Below are positions 11,488-24,388 of a stretch of DNA of 64,000 nucleotides, piece by piece. How positions within the stretch are numbered: the first letter of the stretch is position 1; the number at the start of each line of letters is the position of its first letter. The DNA is from Prunella strophiata. Taxonomy: Eukaryota > Chordata > Aves > Passeriformes > Prunellidae. The DNA is taken from assembly GCA_036583965.1 (NCBI GenBank), contig JAZBQD010000034.1, positions 5,911,476 to 5,975,475 of the forward strand, written 5' to 3'. Position numbers and translations under genes: made by a program. Under the pieces are notes generated by a model. That model had not been told where the DNA came from. It did no database searches and worked only from the letters and a program-made list of their open reading frames with translations.

Positions 11488-12599
11488 AGGAATTTATGAA
11501 AATGAATACTTGTCCTTTTCCTAAGGGTAAAAGGCAGTGTCTTATTAAAGGCAGTAAACACAGTCGAGGTTAGGTCTATTTTTTTCAACTCTCTGTATTT
11601 TTTAATGAGAAAATTGGGGCTTGTGAATGTTCATTTGTGTCTATTTCCATTAGCTCTTCCCAGTGAGATCTGAGCTGTTTCTTGCACACTTCGCACACTG
11701 CAGAGACAGAGCTTTTGCCATCTCTGTACCAATGTCATCCCTCTTTAGCACACTCAGCTTTTTCTCCTTCTGACCTCCACCCTTCTCTGAAGGACATCCA
11801 GCTGTAGCCAGAACGTGATGGACAGTGGGATTCTGCATCCTGGATTAACAACAAAACTCCAAATAAAACGCAGTTATACTTTAATTTTTATTTGTTCTAA
11901 TTTGTTCCAATTCCTCCTGTCATAAACTTCAGCAAATCACAAAGGAAAAGGTGAACAGAGTTGTCAAACCACTTGAGAGAGAGGTTCATATGAAGGATAA
12001 AAAATGGGGAAAACTCCATCAGCAGGGGAGGGTGTCCATCAAAAAATGTCCATTGGCATCAGTGATCCAAAACCCATGAGAAGCCACTCAAAATGTTTCT
12101 CCCAATGAGGTAAAGGAGCCCCCAGGCAAGGAATGGCTCCAATTCCAAATAAGAAAAGCAATGTTGCTTCATGGGGAGAAGAACCATTCAGGTGAAATGT
12201 GGGAATTCCTTGCTGTGAAGCAGAGGGAGAGAGGTTAGCACTGCAGGGCACACACTCCCCTCAGCAGCTCAGAGAGGATTCAGGACTTCTAAAAACTCCT
12301 CTAAGGCAGGAGCCTGACCCAGTCCATTCCATTTTCCAGAGTTTTTCACACAGGTTTCCAGGCTGGCAGCAGGATCTGTGCTGGGTCTTCCCAGCCCCTG
12401 GAATCTCCTTGGGGACAGGGCCCATCCTCACTTTTGCTCCTCTCCCACTCCATTTTTTCACCCCCTGTCTCTGGAGGGTGACACCACCGCTCTTCCCACA
12501 GACCAAAGAGGGGTTCAGAGTCTTTGAAAGGAACAAACAAACCCCATAACTCCATGAGGAGCCCAGACAGGCAATGTTGCAAATTAAGTTGAAAGAGGC
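11488..12599. other. Unique non-coding DNA
   Basis: No gene or repeat family was recognised. A frame of 116 codons at 12199-12549 is matched by similarly long frames on the opposite strand and shows no domain, so it is not called. Confidence 0.55.
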
Positions 12600-12900
12600 C
12601 CAGTTACTGCACCATTATTTGATTTCCCCTTCTCTAATCCCTTGCTTGTAATTAGCATAATTTATTAACATATTAGAGCCATGCATGTGAACCCTCTTTA
12701 TAGTTGCTGAGTGCTCCCTGAGGCTGCCTAGTGAAAGCTTTTCCCCACTGTTTAATAATATGTTACATAAGGAAAACCAGCTTCTGATATAATTTAAATT
12801 ATGACTTTCCTTTCTGCCTCTGAACACTCATTTCCTTTAAATGAGGTTAATTTCCTTAAATAATGAAAATCCTCCAATTTCAGTTTTCCATTCATTAGAC
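12600..12900. promoter_or_regulatory. Possible conserved non-coding element
   Basis: An AT-rich unique segment contains TAATTA at 12649-12654, a further TAATTTATTAA core a few bases downstream, ATGCATG near 12681, and TATAATTTAAATTATG near 12788. Dense homeodomain-type cores in non-repetitive sequence suggest a developmental regulatory element. This is inference without alignment. Confidence 0.28.
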
Positions 12901-12932
12901 CCCCTTAGTTCAACATGAAAAAGTCACACGCC

Positions 12933-12996
12933 AAGAGGGAAAAGAAAAAAGAAATTAAAAAAAAAAAATAAAGAAGAGAAGAGAAAAGAAAAAAAA
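12933..12996. repeat. A/G-rich low-complexity tract
   Basis: This is a 64-base nearly pure purine tract of A-runs broken by single Gs and two short TT or T interruptions. It has no coding content. Confidence 0.85.
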
Positions 12997-14264
12997 TTCC
13001 CATTGAACTTCAAACAGAACCATCCTAAGAGGTTTCCTGGGATCCTTCTTTCCTCCCTGGATTGAGAAGGGCACCACACAGACTGTCAGGAGACAAAGAT
13101 GGACAAACCACTGAACATCCAACTCCTTTCTCCCATCTGGCACAAGAGGTCCTCTGCATCCCGAGGGCATCTCAGAGCTGCAAACATTTAATGCTCCTCT
13201 GAGGCATCACAGCCAAATGTGGATTTCTTTCTGTTCCCCCAGATAACTCCCTTTTTCCCAGTAATCTGCTGCTGATATTTTGGCAAACAAGGCCACCCTG
13301 TCCCCTTTTTGATGGCCAGTGGATGCCCAGTTCCATCTCTGGGCACAGGATTGCATCTCCTTGGCTGCTCCAATAACCTTTGCCTTCACTTTGTGCCCTT
13401 GAGGCATCACTCCTGACCCAAACTTACAGCTCACCTTGCCCAGGAATCAGCCCCTCAGCTCTTTGCTCTGATGTTTTCCCTCCCTGTTCTTCTGAACCTC
13501 CCCAGTGATAACCCAAAGCAAGGACACTTTCAAGAGGTAACTCAAAATGTGACGAAAAGCAGAATTTCCTCCTTGTTCCTCCACATTCTGCACAGAAATA
13601 TAAATGCATTTTCCTGTGGAGTGCTGGCTCAGGAGCTCCCTAGCCCTAAACCCAGGACCAAGCACTAGCTAGGCAGAGGACATGCTCAAGAGAGGCAAAA
13701 CCAGGGCCAAAATTTGGCTTTGTGCAGCTCCTCTGAGTGCCTGTGTGCTGCTTGGCTCCCCGGTGTGTGCGTGCCCGACTGCAGCCGAGTTCAACCTGCC
13801 TTAACTCCTAATACCTTTGAGGATTTAGGCCTCTGTTATACTTCAATAAACTGGGAATAAAGTAATTTCTGCCCCTCAGAGAACAGCTGGGAGCTATTAC
13901 AGCTCGTGGCTGTGTGCTCCTGGTAGATAATTCCTCCTGCTGCCCCTGTGTGAGCACAGCCCAGCCTCGGTGGCACTTCCAGCTGTGCAGTGATGCAGAG
14001 CAGCAGCATCCCTCATGGCTGAGGCTTTAAAGGTGGTTTTTCCACGTTAATAAAAAGGGAACTCTGCTCTTTTTATGAAGAAATACCTGATATGACAAAG
14101 CCCCTGGTGTCCCCCCACTGAGAGGTTTTGTAACCACCTCATTTTTGGGGCAGAAGGGCTGTGAGAAGCTCTGAAGGGAATTGTGTGCTCCTCGCTCTGT
14201 GCTGAGCATCTGTCAGAGCCCAGCAGTGCCCTGGGATGTGGGCAAGGCTTTATTCATCAGCAAA
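12997..14264. other. Unique non-coding DNA
   Basis: No gene was supported. A short AT-rich patch at 13790-13890 has a CCTAATACC motif and two AATAAA-like strings (13847, 13856) but no upstream exon, so these are not called as polyadenylation sites. Opposing overlapping frames at 13188-13668 look like chance. Confidence 0.55.
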
Positions 14265-14534
14265 TAATGATCCCAGAATCCCTGAGGTTGGAAAAGGCCT
14301 CCAAGCCCATCAAACCCAGCCTGTGGCTGATCCCCACCTTGTCACCAGCCCAGAGCACTGAGTGCCACACCCAGGCCTTCCCTTGGACACCTCCAGACTC
14401 CTCCAGACTCCTGGGCAGCCCCTTCCAATGTTCAACATCTCTTTCCATGAAGAAATTCTTCCTGATGTCCAGCCTGACCCTCTCCTGGTGCAGCTTGGGG
14501 CAATGTTCTGCTGAGTTTGGGTCAGAGCCTGTGC
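14265..14534 (-). mobile_element. CR1 LINE, truncated 3' end
   Basis: Read on the minus strand this ends in the CR1 3' region. On the plus strand it begins ATGATCCCAGAATCC followed by GAGGTTGGAAAAGGCCTCCAAG and then the characteristic CCAGACTCC, CTTCCTGATGTCCAGCC and GTGCAGCTTGGGGC blocks, matching the well-known avian CR1 tail consensus in order. It is 5'-truncated, as most CR1 copies are, and lacks the reverse-transcriptase region. The frames through it (for example 14183-14578 plus) are artefacts of the repeat. Confidence 0.88.
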
Positions 14535-16106
14535 TTGCAGCCCCAGTTAACCTTTCTGCAAGGAAAAACCCAACCTAAACAGCAGAAAATGTCAGGAAAA
14601 TTATGTTAATTTGCAGAGTGAATTTTCTTCAGGACCTCAAAGAAGTCAGTGAATGTTATTGTTGTTATTACTTGGTTTTTATCACTGGGGAAACCCAAGG
14701 ACAATTAAATGAACTTCACTGGAGATCACAATGCCAGAGAGAGAAGAAAAAGAAATGTTTCCTGACTGATGTTGGAGGTTTATTGACTTGGGGATTTTAG
14801 GGGTGCTTTTCATGAGAAACTGCCAGTTTCCTGAACCCAGAACTTCCATGGAAATGGACAGCCTGTCTGACCAGGAGTAATTCTTGCTATTAGGAATTAG
14901 CTTCACCACAAATGGGAGAAGACACGGCTCAGACAGGAGGGATTGGATGTGTCTCCCCTTCCCACCCAGGGTGAAAGCCAGCAGGGCCCTCCAGGGACAG
15001 CTCTGTGCCAGCATGGAACAGGAAAACTGGTTCCCACCCCACTCCCTGCTTTTGACTCCCAGCACTTGACTAAAGCAGAGCCTGCTCCCCTCTCCTCTCC
15101 CCTGAACCTGATTTTACTGTGGGATTTATCTGATTTAGGGCTGTTCTTCTTTCATGCTCTGCTCAGGAGCAGTGTCTGGGATGTTGCAACATTTAGAAAG
15201 CTTTTGGGTGTATTTTTGTGTATTGAAATGTACTTTTCATGCTACAGCTGCACACGCCCTTTCCACTATTCAGCCTCCTCTCCTCCCACTTGAAAACAAA
15301 CCTTTTGAAAGCAGAGGGGAAGAATAATTAAAAAAAATTGTAATCTGCCTCAGGGTAATGACATGATTGAAACATCACCATTTTGTCTGCAGGGTCACAG
15401 GATGGTTTTATGAGAAAGCTTTAAAGCTCCTAACTGGAGAGAACCTTTGATATTTCACCTTTTGTTGTTGCTAACGTGTTCTCCTTCCTGACTCTTGGAA
15501 ACAAAGCCCTGTCACTTCGACAAATTTGGTGCCAAAGATGCTCTGCCACGGGCTGGTTTGACAATCTGGGAAGATTAATTGAGCAGCTACATCTGAGATA
15601 TTCCAAATTGTTTCAGTAATTTAGATATTTACCAGGCAGGAGACACCACGGCCCCACAGTCAGCCTTGGGAATGGGATGGTGGATCTTACATGGTGTGGT
15701 GTGGTCCCTGTGGGGTGATTTGGGGTTTGGCAAGAAAAAATCCTTCTCATGGTGGCTTGTGTTTCACCAAAATGGCTGCAAAAAAGGGGGAAACTGAATT
15801 TATGTGCTGCAAAGTGCTCGTGGTGGCATCAACAGTGATTGGGCAGAATTATTTTCCCACTCCTTATAATACAAACTAGTCACTAAGAGCTAGGAGTGAA
15901 GATTTCTGTAGCTTTGATGTGACTTCTTCTGTGTTTTTAGAGATCCATTTCTCACCAGTTCATATCACACAACTTCCTTGTAAGTCCTAGTCTTGGTGAT
16001 TATGAAGCTAACATTTCCTAGGTCTTGATTTTTTACAAGTGTGTTCAGTACCCAGAATTCCTTAAATCTTGTTGGCAGGGATATTTCTCCATTGGTTTGC
16101 TTCTAG

Positions 16107-16168
16107 TATTATATCTAATATATATTTCCACTATTATTCTACCACTATTATATCTAATGTATATTTCT
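16107..16168. repeat. Diverged tandem duplication, period about 39 bp
   Basis: The string TATTATATCTAATATATATTT at 16107 recurs as TATTATATCTAATGTATATTT at 16146, a one-base difference over about 20 bases, with weaker similarity in the intervening sequence. It is a small local duplication in AT-rich DNA. Confidence 0.75.
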
Positions 16169-19100
16169 GCTGTTGGACAGTTGTTGTTCATGATGAAAAA
16201 TGAAGTTATTTCTGATCAAGCAGTGGTAGGCAGAAAATGGAAAAAGAAATCTCAAAATTAAGCTGCAGTAGAGCATGAACTCTACTCAAGCAGCCATGGA
16301 AGGTTCTCAGGGTGCATTACCCAGATATTCTTCACTCAGCAGCAGCTCATAGAAAGTTTTGCAAGAAACAAATGAGACGGATTGGGAGTGTAATTGAAAA
16401 GAATGTGAGGATTTTACTTGAAAAGACATTAATGGGTCATTTCTAAAACCATACTGACATTTCTCCTTGTACAGGAGTCTATTTGAGGAAAACGTCTGCT
16501 TATTTTGTGAGGTGCAGGAGGTTTGGAAAAGATGTAGAATTTTGCACTGTAGCCAAACCCAAATGAAGACAAATGAAAATGGGCTGGTGGCAGCCAAAGG
16601 AAGCCAAGTCAGACCATAGACACTGCTGGGACCTGTCCATCACGGGCTGCTGGCAGAGATCCTGAGCAACTAAAAATGTTTCCACCATTGCTCTCTCAAA
16701 GTGAATGGTCTGGGCCTCATAAAGAGCTGTTTCTTGTGGAAATCAGTGGAAATATTTAGCCTTTGGGTCCTGGTGGAAAGTTGTCTCTGCTGAGTTTGGC
16801 CAGGACGGCTTCACCTCGAAATTATCTTCACCAGCCACCAAATGAGATAAATGAGAAGCTGAGGCTTGGAATGGAACCACTGCTGCCTTTTGTGATACCA
16901 ATGAGATGGAATTGTTCTGCCATAGGAGAAGAATAAATAGGAATTATTATACATCATGTGTATGTCTGCCATCCTGAGGAAAAATAAAAAAGGGTGCTCT
17001 ACACCCTTTTGATATGGAGTAATGAATGATTTTTCTCTCTTTATTTTTCCTGGGCACACCCAAACTCCTGGAGGCTATCTCCTGTAAAACAGGGAGGTGT
17101 GGGCAGCTTGTGGAATACATTTATTTGACTTTATTTTAGATATTGTCTTGTCAGATACACTTAGCAGAGAGGGATGCAAAACCTCGGATGGAGCTGGCAG
17201 CTAATTTATAGGTGGAATACCAATTTTTGCCATCTGGAAGGGATTTTGTCTTGGGTTTAAATGCTAATTTTGTGTCTTCTGGACAGGTTTATGCTCCAGC
17301 CATAGAATACAGAATTCTATGTCTGGGAAATCTGGGAACTTCCATGAGCTGGGAACTCCTGTTCCTAGTAGTCCAGACTGTCCATGGACTTAGAGCAGGG
17401 TAGATGGAATTGGATGGATTTTGATGCAGACCATCTCAAATATTTTTACCTTTCATACCAATATCTGTGCAAGGATTCACCTGTCAGGAATGTTGGGTTG
17501 GACAACTCAGAGGTCCCAGTGCTCCCAGTGTGAATTTCCCAGTACCACCATCACAGATCTATTTCTATTCACAGAGGCTGCATGGGAGGGGGTTATAATG
17601 TGGAGCTCTCCTAAAGGATGTGTCAAAAATAATGTTTGTTAATTTAGGAGTAAGTGGGAACATGATGCTTGACCCTGTCTGGATGCCAATGTCCACCAAA
17701 GCTGCTCTTGAGCTGGGCAGGGGAGAGAAAATGTAATAAAAAGTCAAGATAAGGCCAGGGAGAGCTCACTGAGCAATTGCTCTCACAGGGAAGACAAAGA
17801 GATCCCAAAATCTCATCATGCAGAGAAAAACTGCAATGAGAAGTGCACTTGTTGGTAGTTAAAATGTTGCTGTGGCCTTTCTGTGGGGAAATCCTCTGGG
17901 GTTCTGATCATTGCTTTCCCCAGTGAGCTCCATCCAGGCAGTGTTTGCCCTCTGGGAGCTCTGCCCTGGCTGCAATAGACAGAAAGGAGAGGAGAGAAAT
18001 CAAATGCTATGCAAAACAAAAGTGCTCTGAAGTGGAGCTGTAGCTAACTCCAGCTGTAACAACAGGGCTGTGGCTTTCCAAATTTTAATCTCCCAAAAGA
18101 ATCTGTATCAAATTCTTCAGCCCAGAGGTCAAGAGGGATTTTAGTAATGGAATGGGACAACTCAGCCTGTAAAGCCTTGTGGGCAAAGGCCTTCTGGGGA
18201 ATAAGTGTCCATGATCAGTGCTCCCGAGCCATGCAGGAATAAAAATAAATAACGGTGATTATAAAGTCATTTTACACTTTTCTCTCTTCAATCACATCAC
18301 TCGTGGTGAAGATGAGATGCTCTGCACAGGAGGCAGCTCAGATGGAGGAGGCCCCAGGCTCGGATTTCTGACGTTCTTGAGCACAGCCTGTAGTCATGGC
18401 ACAAAAGCTGTCTCAGGAATGCTCTCTGGGTTTTGTCATTCTGGTGGTATTTGGACACAAAAGTGTGTGTGAGTTGGGAATACAGTCTGGGCAGCCTCAG
18501 GGCCTCAGGATGTCTATTGCAAGTAACAAGCTGAAATGCAGTCGTTGCTTGAGAAAACGGGGTGGGAATCCCTGGCAACAGAAAACCTGGGGAAAATAAA
18601 CAGCAACTCCAACCTCTCAGAAATCCTTGTTTATTCTTCTCCAGGTCCTAGGAGAGCATCCAGAAGGACCTTCCAGCCCAGCAGTGGAACCCATTCCCCT
18701 GCAAAATGGAGCTGCTCACAGCTCCAGCCCATGGCACGAGCCCTTGGTGCTGATGGATGGGTGTGAGAGAGGAGGGATGACCAACACCACTGCTGTGCTC
18801 AGGCAAAAGCAGAGAGAAGTTTTCCATTTCCCACATGAACACTTCCCTCTGCAGTGCAGAGAAACCTGGGATGCATTTTCTGTGCCATACCAGGTGGAGA
18901 AGAAGATAAATGCTGGCACAAAGGCAGGGGTGAGATGAGCTGTGCTGTCTGCTGGGAAATGCAGCTTTATCTTGGGCTGCTCTGGGAGCTTTTGGTTCCC
19001 ATCAGAGCAGGGACTGAGCTTGGCCCTCTGTGCCCTGCTGGAGCACAACCACTGACCACATTTTTGTAGGGTTTGTGGGTCACTGATAATATTTCTTGTG

Positions 19101-19399
19101 TAGTAGGGAGGGATCAGAGCTTCTGCAGCCAGGCAAAGCCTTGCTGCCCTTCTCTGTCTCCTTAAATTCCCAAAGTCAGCACGTTCTCCCATGGCTCTGG
19201 CTCTCACAGGACAGAGCCAGATTGTCCCTGCTGAAGTGGAGCAAACGTTTTTCCAAAGGGTCAAAGTTCAGGAGGAGCTTGTAAGCAGATTATGGGGCTG
19301 GCAGAAAGGCCAAAGGCACCCTAAGTCTTTACATTCCCAAAGTGCTGTGTTAAACTCTAGCCCAAGGATGTACTTAACCCCAAAGAGGACGGAGGTCAA

Positions 19400-19620
19400 G
19401 TGAACTTGCAGCATTTCAAACGCAATCAGTTTGGAAAAGTAGCTGTTTATAAAGAAGTTTATTGCAGGCCCAAGCTAATGTTAGCATTCCCTCTCCACAA
19501 ATAGGCCTGACCTATTGTTAGTCTTGTCAGAGAGCTGCCACGTTTGTTTTATAGCATCACACAGCCAGGCTTAATTTCAGTTTAGATTAAATCTCAGGGA
19601 ACGTTTTGGCTCAGGGGCAT
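19400..19620. promoter_or_regulatory. Possible conserved non-coding element
   Basis: This unique segment of balanced composition has retained CpGs (CAAACGC, CCACG, AACGTTTTGG) and an ATTTCAGTTTAGATTAAATC stretch near 19574. It is listed because it contrasts with neighbouring CA/TG-rich DNA. Support is weak without alignment. Confidence 0.2.
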
Positions 19621-20015
19621 TGAAAGGAGATGCAGGGGGAGTGTTTTTGCCATCTCTCTGGAGGTACTTAACTCAGACTTGCTGCTTATACTGCCAGGAC
19701 AGTGAAGGAGAGGATTTCAGAGCACAGCTCAGAGCTCCTGGAATGGGCCCTGAACTGGTACCTGGGGGTCCTTCTTCTTTCTTGGGCCAAAAAATGAGGT
19801 GTAAAAGGGCCAGGCTTGGGCCAGGCTTGGCCCAGGCTCAGCAGCCCTCCTGCTTTTCTCAAACATCCTTCACCAGCACCAGGACACCCAGGGGCTGTGC
19901 CAGGGGTGGCAAACAGCTCCAGCTGCACTTGCTGAGGGTGCTCAGCAGTCCCCACCTGCTTCTCCTTTGGATGAAAAGGAGCAAATGCATTATTTGGCCA
20001 GAAAAACTTGGTTTT

Positions 20016-20356
20016 AAATCACAGGATCATTTGGATTGGAAAAGACATCCAAGATTATTGAATCCCAGCTGTGCCCCATCCCCACCTTGTCCCCAGCCCA
20101 GAGCACTCAGTGCCACCTCCAGGGATGGGGATCCAAATCTCAGTGCCTGAGCCCCCTTTCCATGGGGAAATTCCTGCTGTGCCCACCCTGAGCCTGCCCT
20201 GGCCCAGCCTGAGGCCGTTCCCTCTCATCCTGAATGCCCCCAGAGCTGTCCCCTCCTGTCAGGAGTTGTGCAGAGCCACAAGGTTCCCCCTGAGCCTCCT
20301 TTTCTCCAGGCTGAGCCCCTTCCCAGCTCCTTTTCCTTCCCTGGACATGCTCCAGC
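20016..20356 (-). mobile_element. CR1 LINE, truncated 3' end
   Basis: The plus strand starts AAATCACAGGATCATTTGG, a decayed CR1 tail. It continues through TGGAAAAGACATCCAAGAT, the CCCAGAGCACT...GTGCCACCTCC block, and a long C-rich section ending CTCCTTTTCTCCAGGCTGAG...CTGGACATGCTCC. This is the CR1 3' consensus on the minus strand. It is 5'-truncated and diverged. Coding-like frames here (20071-20376 and its minus-strand counterpart) come from the repeat. Confidence 0.85.
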
Positions 20357-21064
20357 CAATGAGAGTAACAATATAAAAATAACAAAAGGTCTCCTTTAAG
20401 AGGCTGCAGCCACTAAGAGAATCTCCCCCATGAAGACCATGCCCTGTACACATCACTGCATTTAATTACCATTTCTCTAACCATCATAATTGATATTTCC
20501 ATAATCATTTGGAGTGACACCAGCAATAATTCTGAGGAGCCACACTCAAGAACTGAGATCCCTTTTTTGGGGTGTCAGAAGGGAGGCATCAAATCTGCAT
20601 GGGGAGTGAAATATCTGAAATTTTCAGAGGCAGCTCAGCAATTTCTCATATTATCAGTACAAGACATCAACCAAGTGGTGAAAAGCCAGGAATGAGTGTC
20701 CACTCCTCTTGGTGCTTTCCCAGCCTACGCCTGGATGCACAAGTTCCAATTACTCAGGTGGACATGGGACTTGTACAGGTATTTTATGGGAGAAACGAGT
20801 TTATTCTAGCCCCTTAAGTGTTCTCCAAGAGCCTGTTTGGCTTTGTTTTATGATAATAGCAATCTTACATGAAGCATTTAAAATCCTGAAGCTTAGAAGT
20901 TGTTCCTATAAAGGCCAGAAGCATGCTGGGGAATGAGTAAAGATTTCATCTTTTGGGATTTTATAGTAGCCTCAGAAATGTCTCTGTTTTGTCAAGGAAG
21001 CCAAATATTCTTGAGTCAGGAGGCAACTAAAATGCATAATATGGATGTTTTTTCTTATATTCAG

Positions 21065-21091
21065 AACTTCTTTTTTAAAAAAAAAGAAGTT
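21065..21091. repeat. Perfect 12-bp inverted repeat with 3-base loop
   Basis: The arm AACTTCTTTTTT (21065-21076) and its exact complement AAAAAAGAAGTT (21080-21091) flank AAA. It could form a cruciform or RNA hairpin. The low-complexity arms make a slippage or chance origin likely. Confidence 0.8.
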
Positions 21092-21299
21092 TAAGAAAGC
21101 TCTTTTTTTAGTAAAAATGTAAGAATAAATTAAGCAACCTTTTCTCATGGTTGATCCAGACACAATTATGGTGGTTTATGAGAAAGGGGACTCAAAACAC
21201 ATTTCAAACCCAGTGAAAATTCTTTTCCTAGAACAAAAAACGCTTTCATTTTTCCTAGGACACATCTTGCTTAAGAGCCCTGAGTGTTGAACAACCCAT

Positions 21300-21700
21300 T
21301 AAGAAATGCTGTCTCCAGTCCAGCTCTCTCAGCTCTTTCACACATAATTGCCTAATTGAAATAGGATCATTTATTAGCTTCTTTGCTTGAGGCTTCTGCA
21401 GCTCCAGCTCCTGCTCTTGGGCATCCTCCTTTGAATTGTAGCATTTACCTCAGCTAATTATAATGTGGTATCACTTGATAAAGCCAACTGAGATCATAAT
21501 GGGAAGACACTGAAACATCTGCCAAGGTTGGAAAATTAGGTTTTTCTTTTTACTCCTGCCAAAGACAGGTTACCTGTAATTAGTTCTAATTTATAAATAA
21601 GTGCAGGCTGTACTTCTAAAAGGTACAATATCATGCCTTGCCCCCTTTTTTTAGAAACAAGTAGGGAATTATACATCTCAATCAACTGTATTCCTTCTCT
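21300..21700. promoter_or_regulatory. Possible conserved enhancer with CAGGT palindrome and TAATTA cores
   Basis: The unique AT-rich segment has TAATTA at 21455-21460 and 21577-21582. The second overlaps the palindrome ACAGGT-T-ACCTGT (21565-21577), two opposed CAGGT half sites of the type bound by ZEB/Snail zinc-finger factors. A HOX/PBX-like TGATAAAG lies near 21477. Motif identities are seen in the sequence. An enhancer function is inferred. Confidence 0.32.
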
Positions 21701-24372
21701 GTGTCAGGAATAATGGCTTTGCCTGAGAATTTAGGGAGGAGAAAGGGAGTTATACAAGCAAAAGATTCGTGGGATACCTGTCCCATGTGACAAAAAACAA
21801 TGGCACAAGTTCCCAGAATGGAAATCAAGGGAGCTCCAAAATTCTCAAAATGGATTATTTTTGCTGCTCTCTGAATCCTGAATATTTATTATTCAGGAAT
21901 TACAACTCATCTTCAAATCCCTTTGAATTTTTTTTTTATTGTTGTTACTTTTTAATGCCAGCTGTAATTCTCAAATAATCACAGGGCTCCAGGAGCTGGA
22001 GTTTTACAAACCCACAAGCATCACAAGATGAGGAAAACTGCTCAGATCTGCCTGAATTTACATCACATAATGGCACTTCTTGGTGTTCTTTTTATCTGTT
22101 TGGGGTTTTTTATAAGCCTTGTTTGTTCCCAAAGGATCCCAGAATTCCAGCCCATTTTGAGCTGTGATCCCTAATCCTGGCCTTTCCCAGGACAGGTGTG
22201 GGAGCACCAGGCTGGAACTCCAAAAGGGCTGTGCAGAATGGGATGCACCAGAAAAAAATAAAAAGAAAAAAGCTCTTTGTGAAGTTCAGGAGTGGAATAA
22301 CTTCAGGTTTGACACCTTGCCTGAGCCAGACTTGATGAAAGCAGCTTTCACTAACCCCCCCCTGAATTCCTCCTGCCTGCAGTCAGTCCTTCCACCCAGC
22401 CTTCCCTGATATAAATTCAGAAGGACAGAAAAGCCAAGGCAGCTCGTGGCCCTTGATGTCTGGCATTCACCTGCTGCCCAAGTGGGTGCTGTGGAGCAGC
22501 TCTGCAGCCTCTGAGTGGGCACCACTTCTCATTCTGCAGACACCTCCCTGTCCTCCAAAGCTCTTCCTGATTTCCTGTGGCACCTGATACCCTTGCCAGG
22601 GCAGAGCCCAGGTTCTGGCCCCCACCAGGGTTTTCCTTGAGCAGTCCCAGGCTGAAGAGGCCGTGGAGGATGAAGTGCTGACTGCTGCCTCGGGTCTGGG
22701 CCATCCCCTGAGCTCTGTTTTTAGAAGGCTGTTGGAGATAAGCTGTTAGCAGGCTGCCTAGGAGGAAAAGGAACAACAAAAAGGATGTCAAGGAAGGTGG
22801 TGGAAATGCTGAGGAGGACACTGAGCTCCACAGCAATGCAGAAAACTCTTTTCAGAATGGCTGCTGCCTTGGTGGGTTTGTTTTCTCCCTCTGAATGCCT
22901 GAAATTTTGCACTGAAAATGGGAGGGAACCTGGTTGCAAAGAGATTTAGTGATCTTATTGTACATGATGGCACTCATGCAGCCCAGATCTCAGCTTTTCC
23001 CCTTTGGACTTTGTAAAGAGCTCTTTTTTTTAATCCCTCATATTAGAAACTGAGCCAGAGAACAAACAAACAATGACATTAAGATAGTTGACTTCTTAAA
23101 TTTCTAGACTCAGTCTGGAAATGGATTCTATGTGTGTACATGTGTGGTTTCTCTTTCTCTTTCTTCCTTCTTTCTAACAGCCACTTTGTATTAAACATTT
23201 CATCACAGACATTTGGTCATCCTTTAGAAGCCTTTTGGTGAATACTTGCTGGTGCTGCAGTTTGTCCATGCAGAAAGACCAGGGTGAGTAATGAGAAAAT
23301 AAACTTTCCCCTGTGCTGCTCTTTCACTTCTCTGCTTCTGCTGCTGTGGTTTCACCCAAGCCTCTGCTGCTCAGAGTTTGCTTTTGCACCCTTGCAGAAG
23401 ATGGAGAGGGATTCTCAGAAAATAAAAAAACAATTCACTCTCCTTGGTTTTGCTTTTTTACTGAGATTAATGATAGGTGCCCATCAGGAACCTGGGTTAG
23501 AGGCAGAAGTCTTTCTTTAGAATCCAATTAATGTGGGGTAAATTACAGACCAACTTTTACTCCTTTTGCCTGACTAGCAGGGTTTCTTTTAAAAGCAAAC
23601 CACTAAACTTCAGCTGAGCCATCACCAGCCCAGCCTGTCCAAGCATTTGATAAATCTTTATGTTGGGCAGGCACTTTTACATCATTACTTGAGGCTGGCA
23701 GCAGGCACTGAGGCTCCAGTCCCACAGAACTCCACAGGGATCCTTCAGAGCAGCTTTCTCTGGAAAATTTCTACTCATATCAGCTCCAATATTGCTCTAA
23801 TTGAGATGATTTGAAGTGTAGGAGCCTGGTTTGGGGTCTTTCAAATCCTTTCAGTGAGCACTGAAATTTTCATCTGGGTGAGTTCTGAGAAACCAGAAAC
23901 AGGTTCAGCATTTATGAATTTCATTAGATTAAGCTCAAAAAATGGGTCAAGAGCCCCCAGGGACTCCATTGTGTTCTACAATAGGGTTTAAAAGAACTGT
24001 GAAGTCCTCAATCAAAAATTGGCTGTAAGAGGTGAGCCTTCCCTTGCAGTACTGTTTGAAAAGCAAGTCATTTTCACTCAATACATTTCAGTCATATTCA
24101 GGCAGAAACCTGAATGCTGATTCACAAATATTCTAACTTGGCTGACTGCAAATCATTGACTTCCATTAATTCTTCCAGCTCTTCAGAAATTGATTTCCAT
24201 TTCAGTGCAACACTGAATCTCCCTAAAAACAAGAATGCACCTTGATAAAATACTAAATGTGGATGTTAACTTCAATATTCTCATTTTCAGCTCTGTATTA
24301 CTGACAGTAAAGTGCAAAGTGTTTTGATTTTTTGTTCAGAAGCAGCTGAAGTTTGTTGGCTGGGGAGGTCTC

Positions 24373-24388
24373 TGTGTGTGTGTGTGTG
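24373..24388. repeat. (TG)8 dinucleotide microsatellite
   Basis: Eight perfect TG units follow TC and precede AC. It sits just upstream of a CR1 fragment and is short and unremarkable. Confidence 0.9.

Larger units (their letters stand above)
14535..20015. other. Unique non-coding DNA
   Basis: About 5.5 kb without a supported gene. Small structures include a diverged 39-bp tandem duplication at 16107-16168 (listed), a 9-bp stem with a 5-base loop at 16988-17010 (AAAAGGGTG / CACCCTTTT), and an 8-bp inverted repeat CATAGAAT / ATTCTATG at 17301-17321. A minus-strand frame of 182 codons (18716-19264) and a plus-strand frame of 176 codons (19620-20150) have no recognisable domain, and the latter runs into a CR1. 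Confidence 0.55.

Noticed and set aside
13840..13866. Paired AATAAA strings as a gene 3' end
   Set aside because: No upstream exon or downstream GU-rich context; AATAAA is expected by chance in AT-rich DNA.
18716..19264. 182-codon minus-strand frame
   Set aside because: Cys/Ser/Leu-rich without domain features, and overlapped by plus-strand frames of similar quality.
22140..22260. Possible CR1 tail at GGATCCCAGAATTCC
   Set aside because: Only the first few bases resemble a CR1 tail; the following blocks do not match the consensus.
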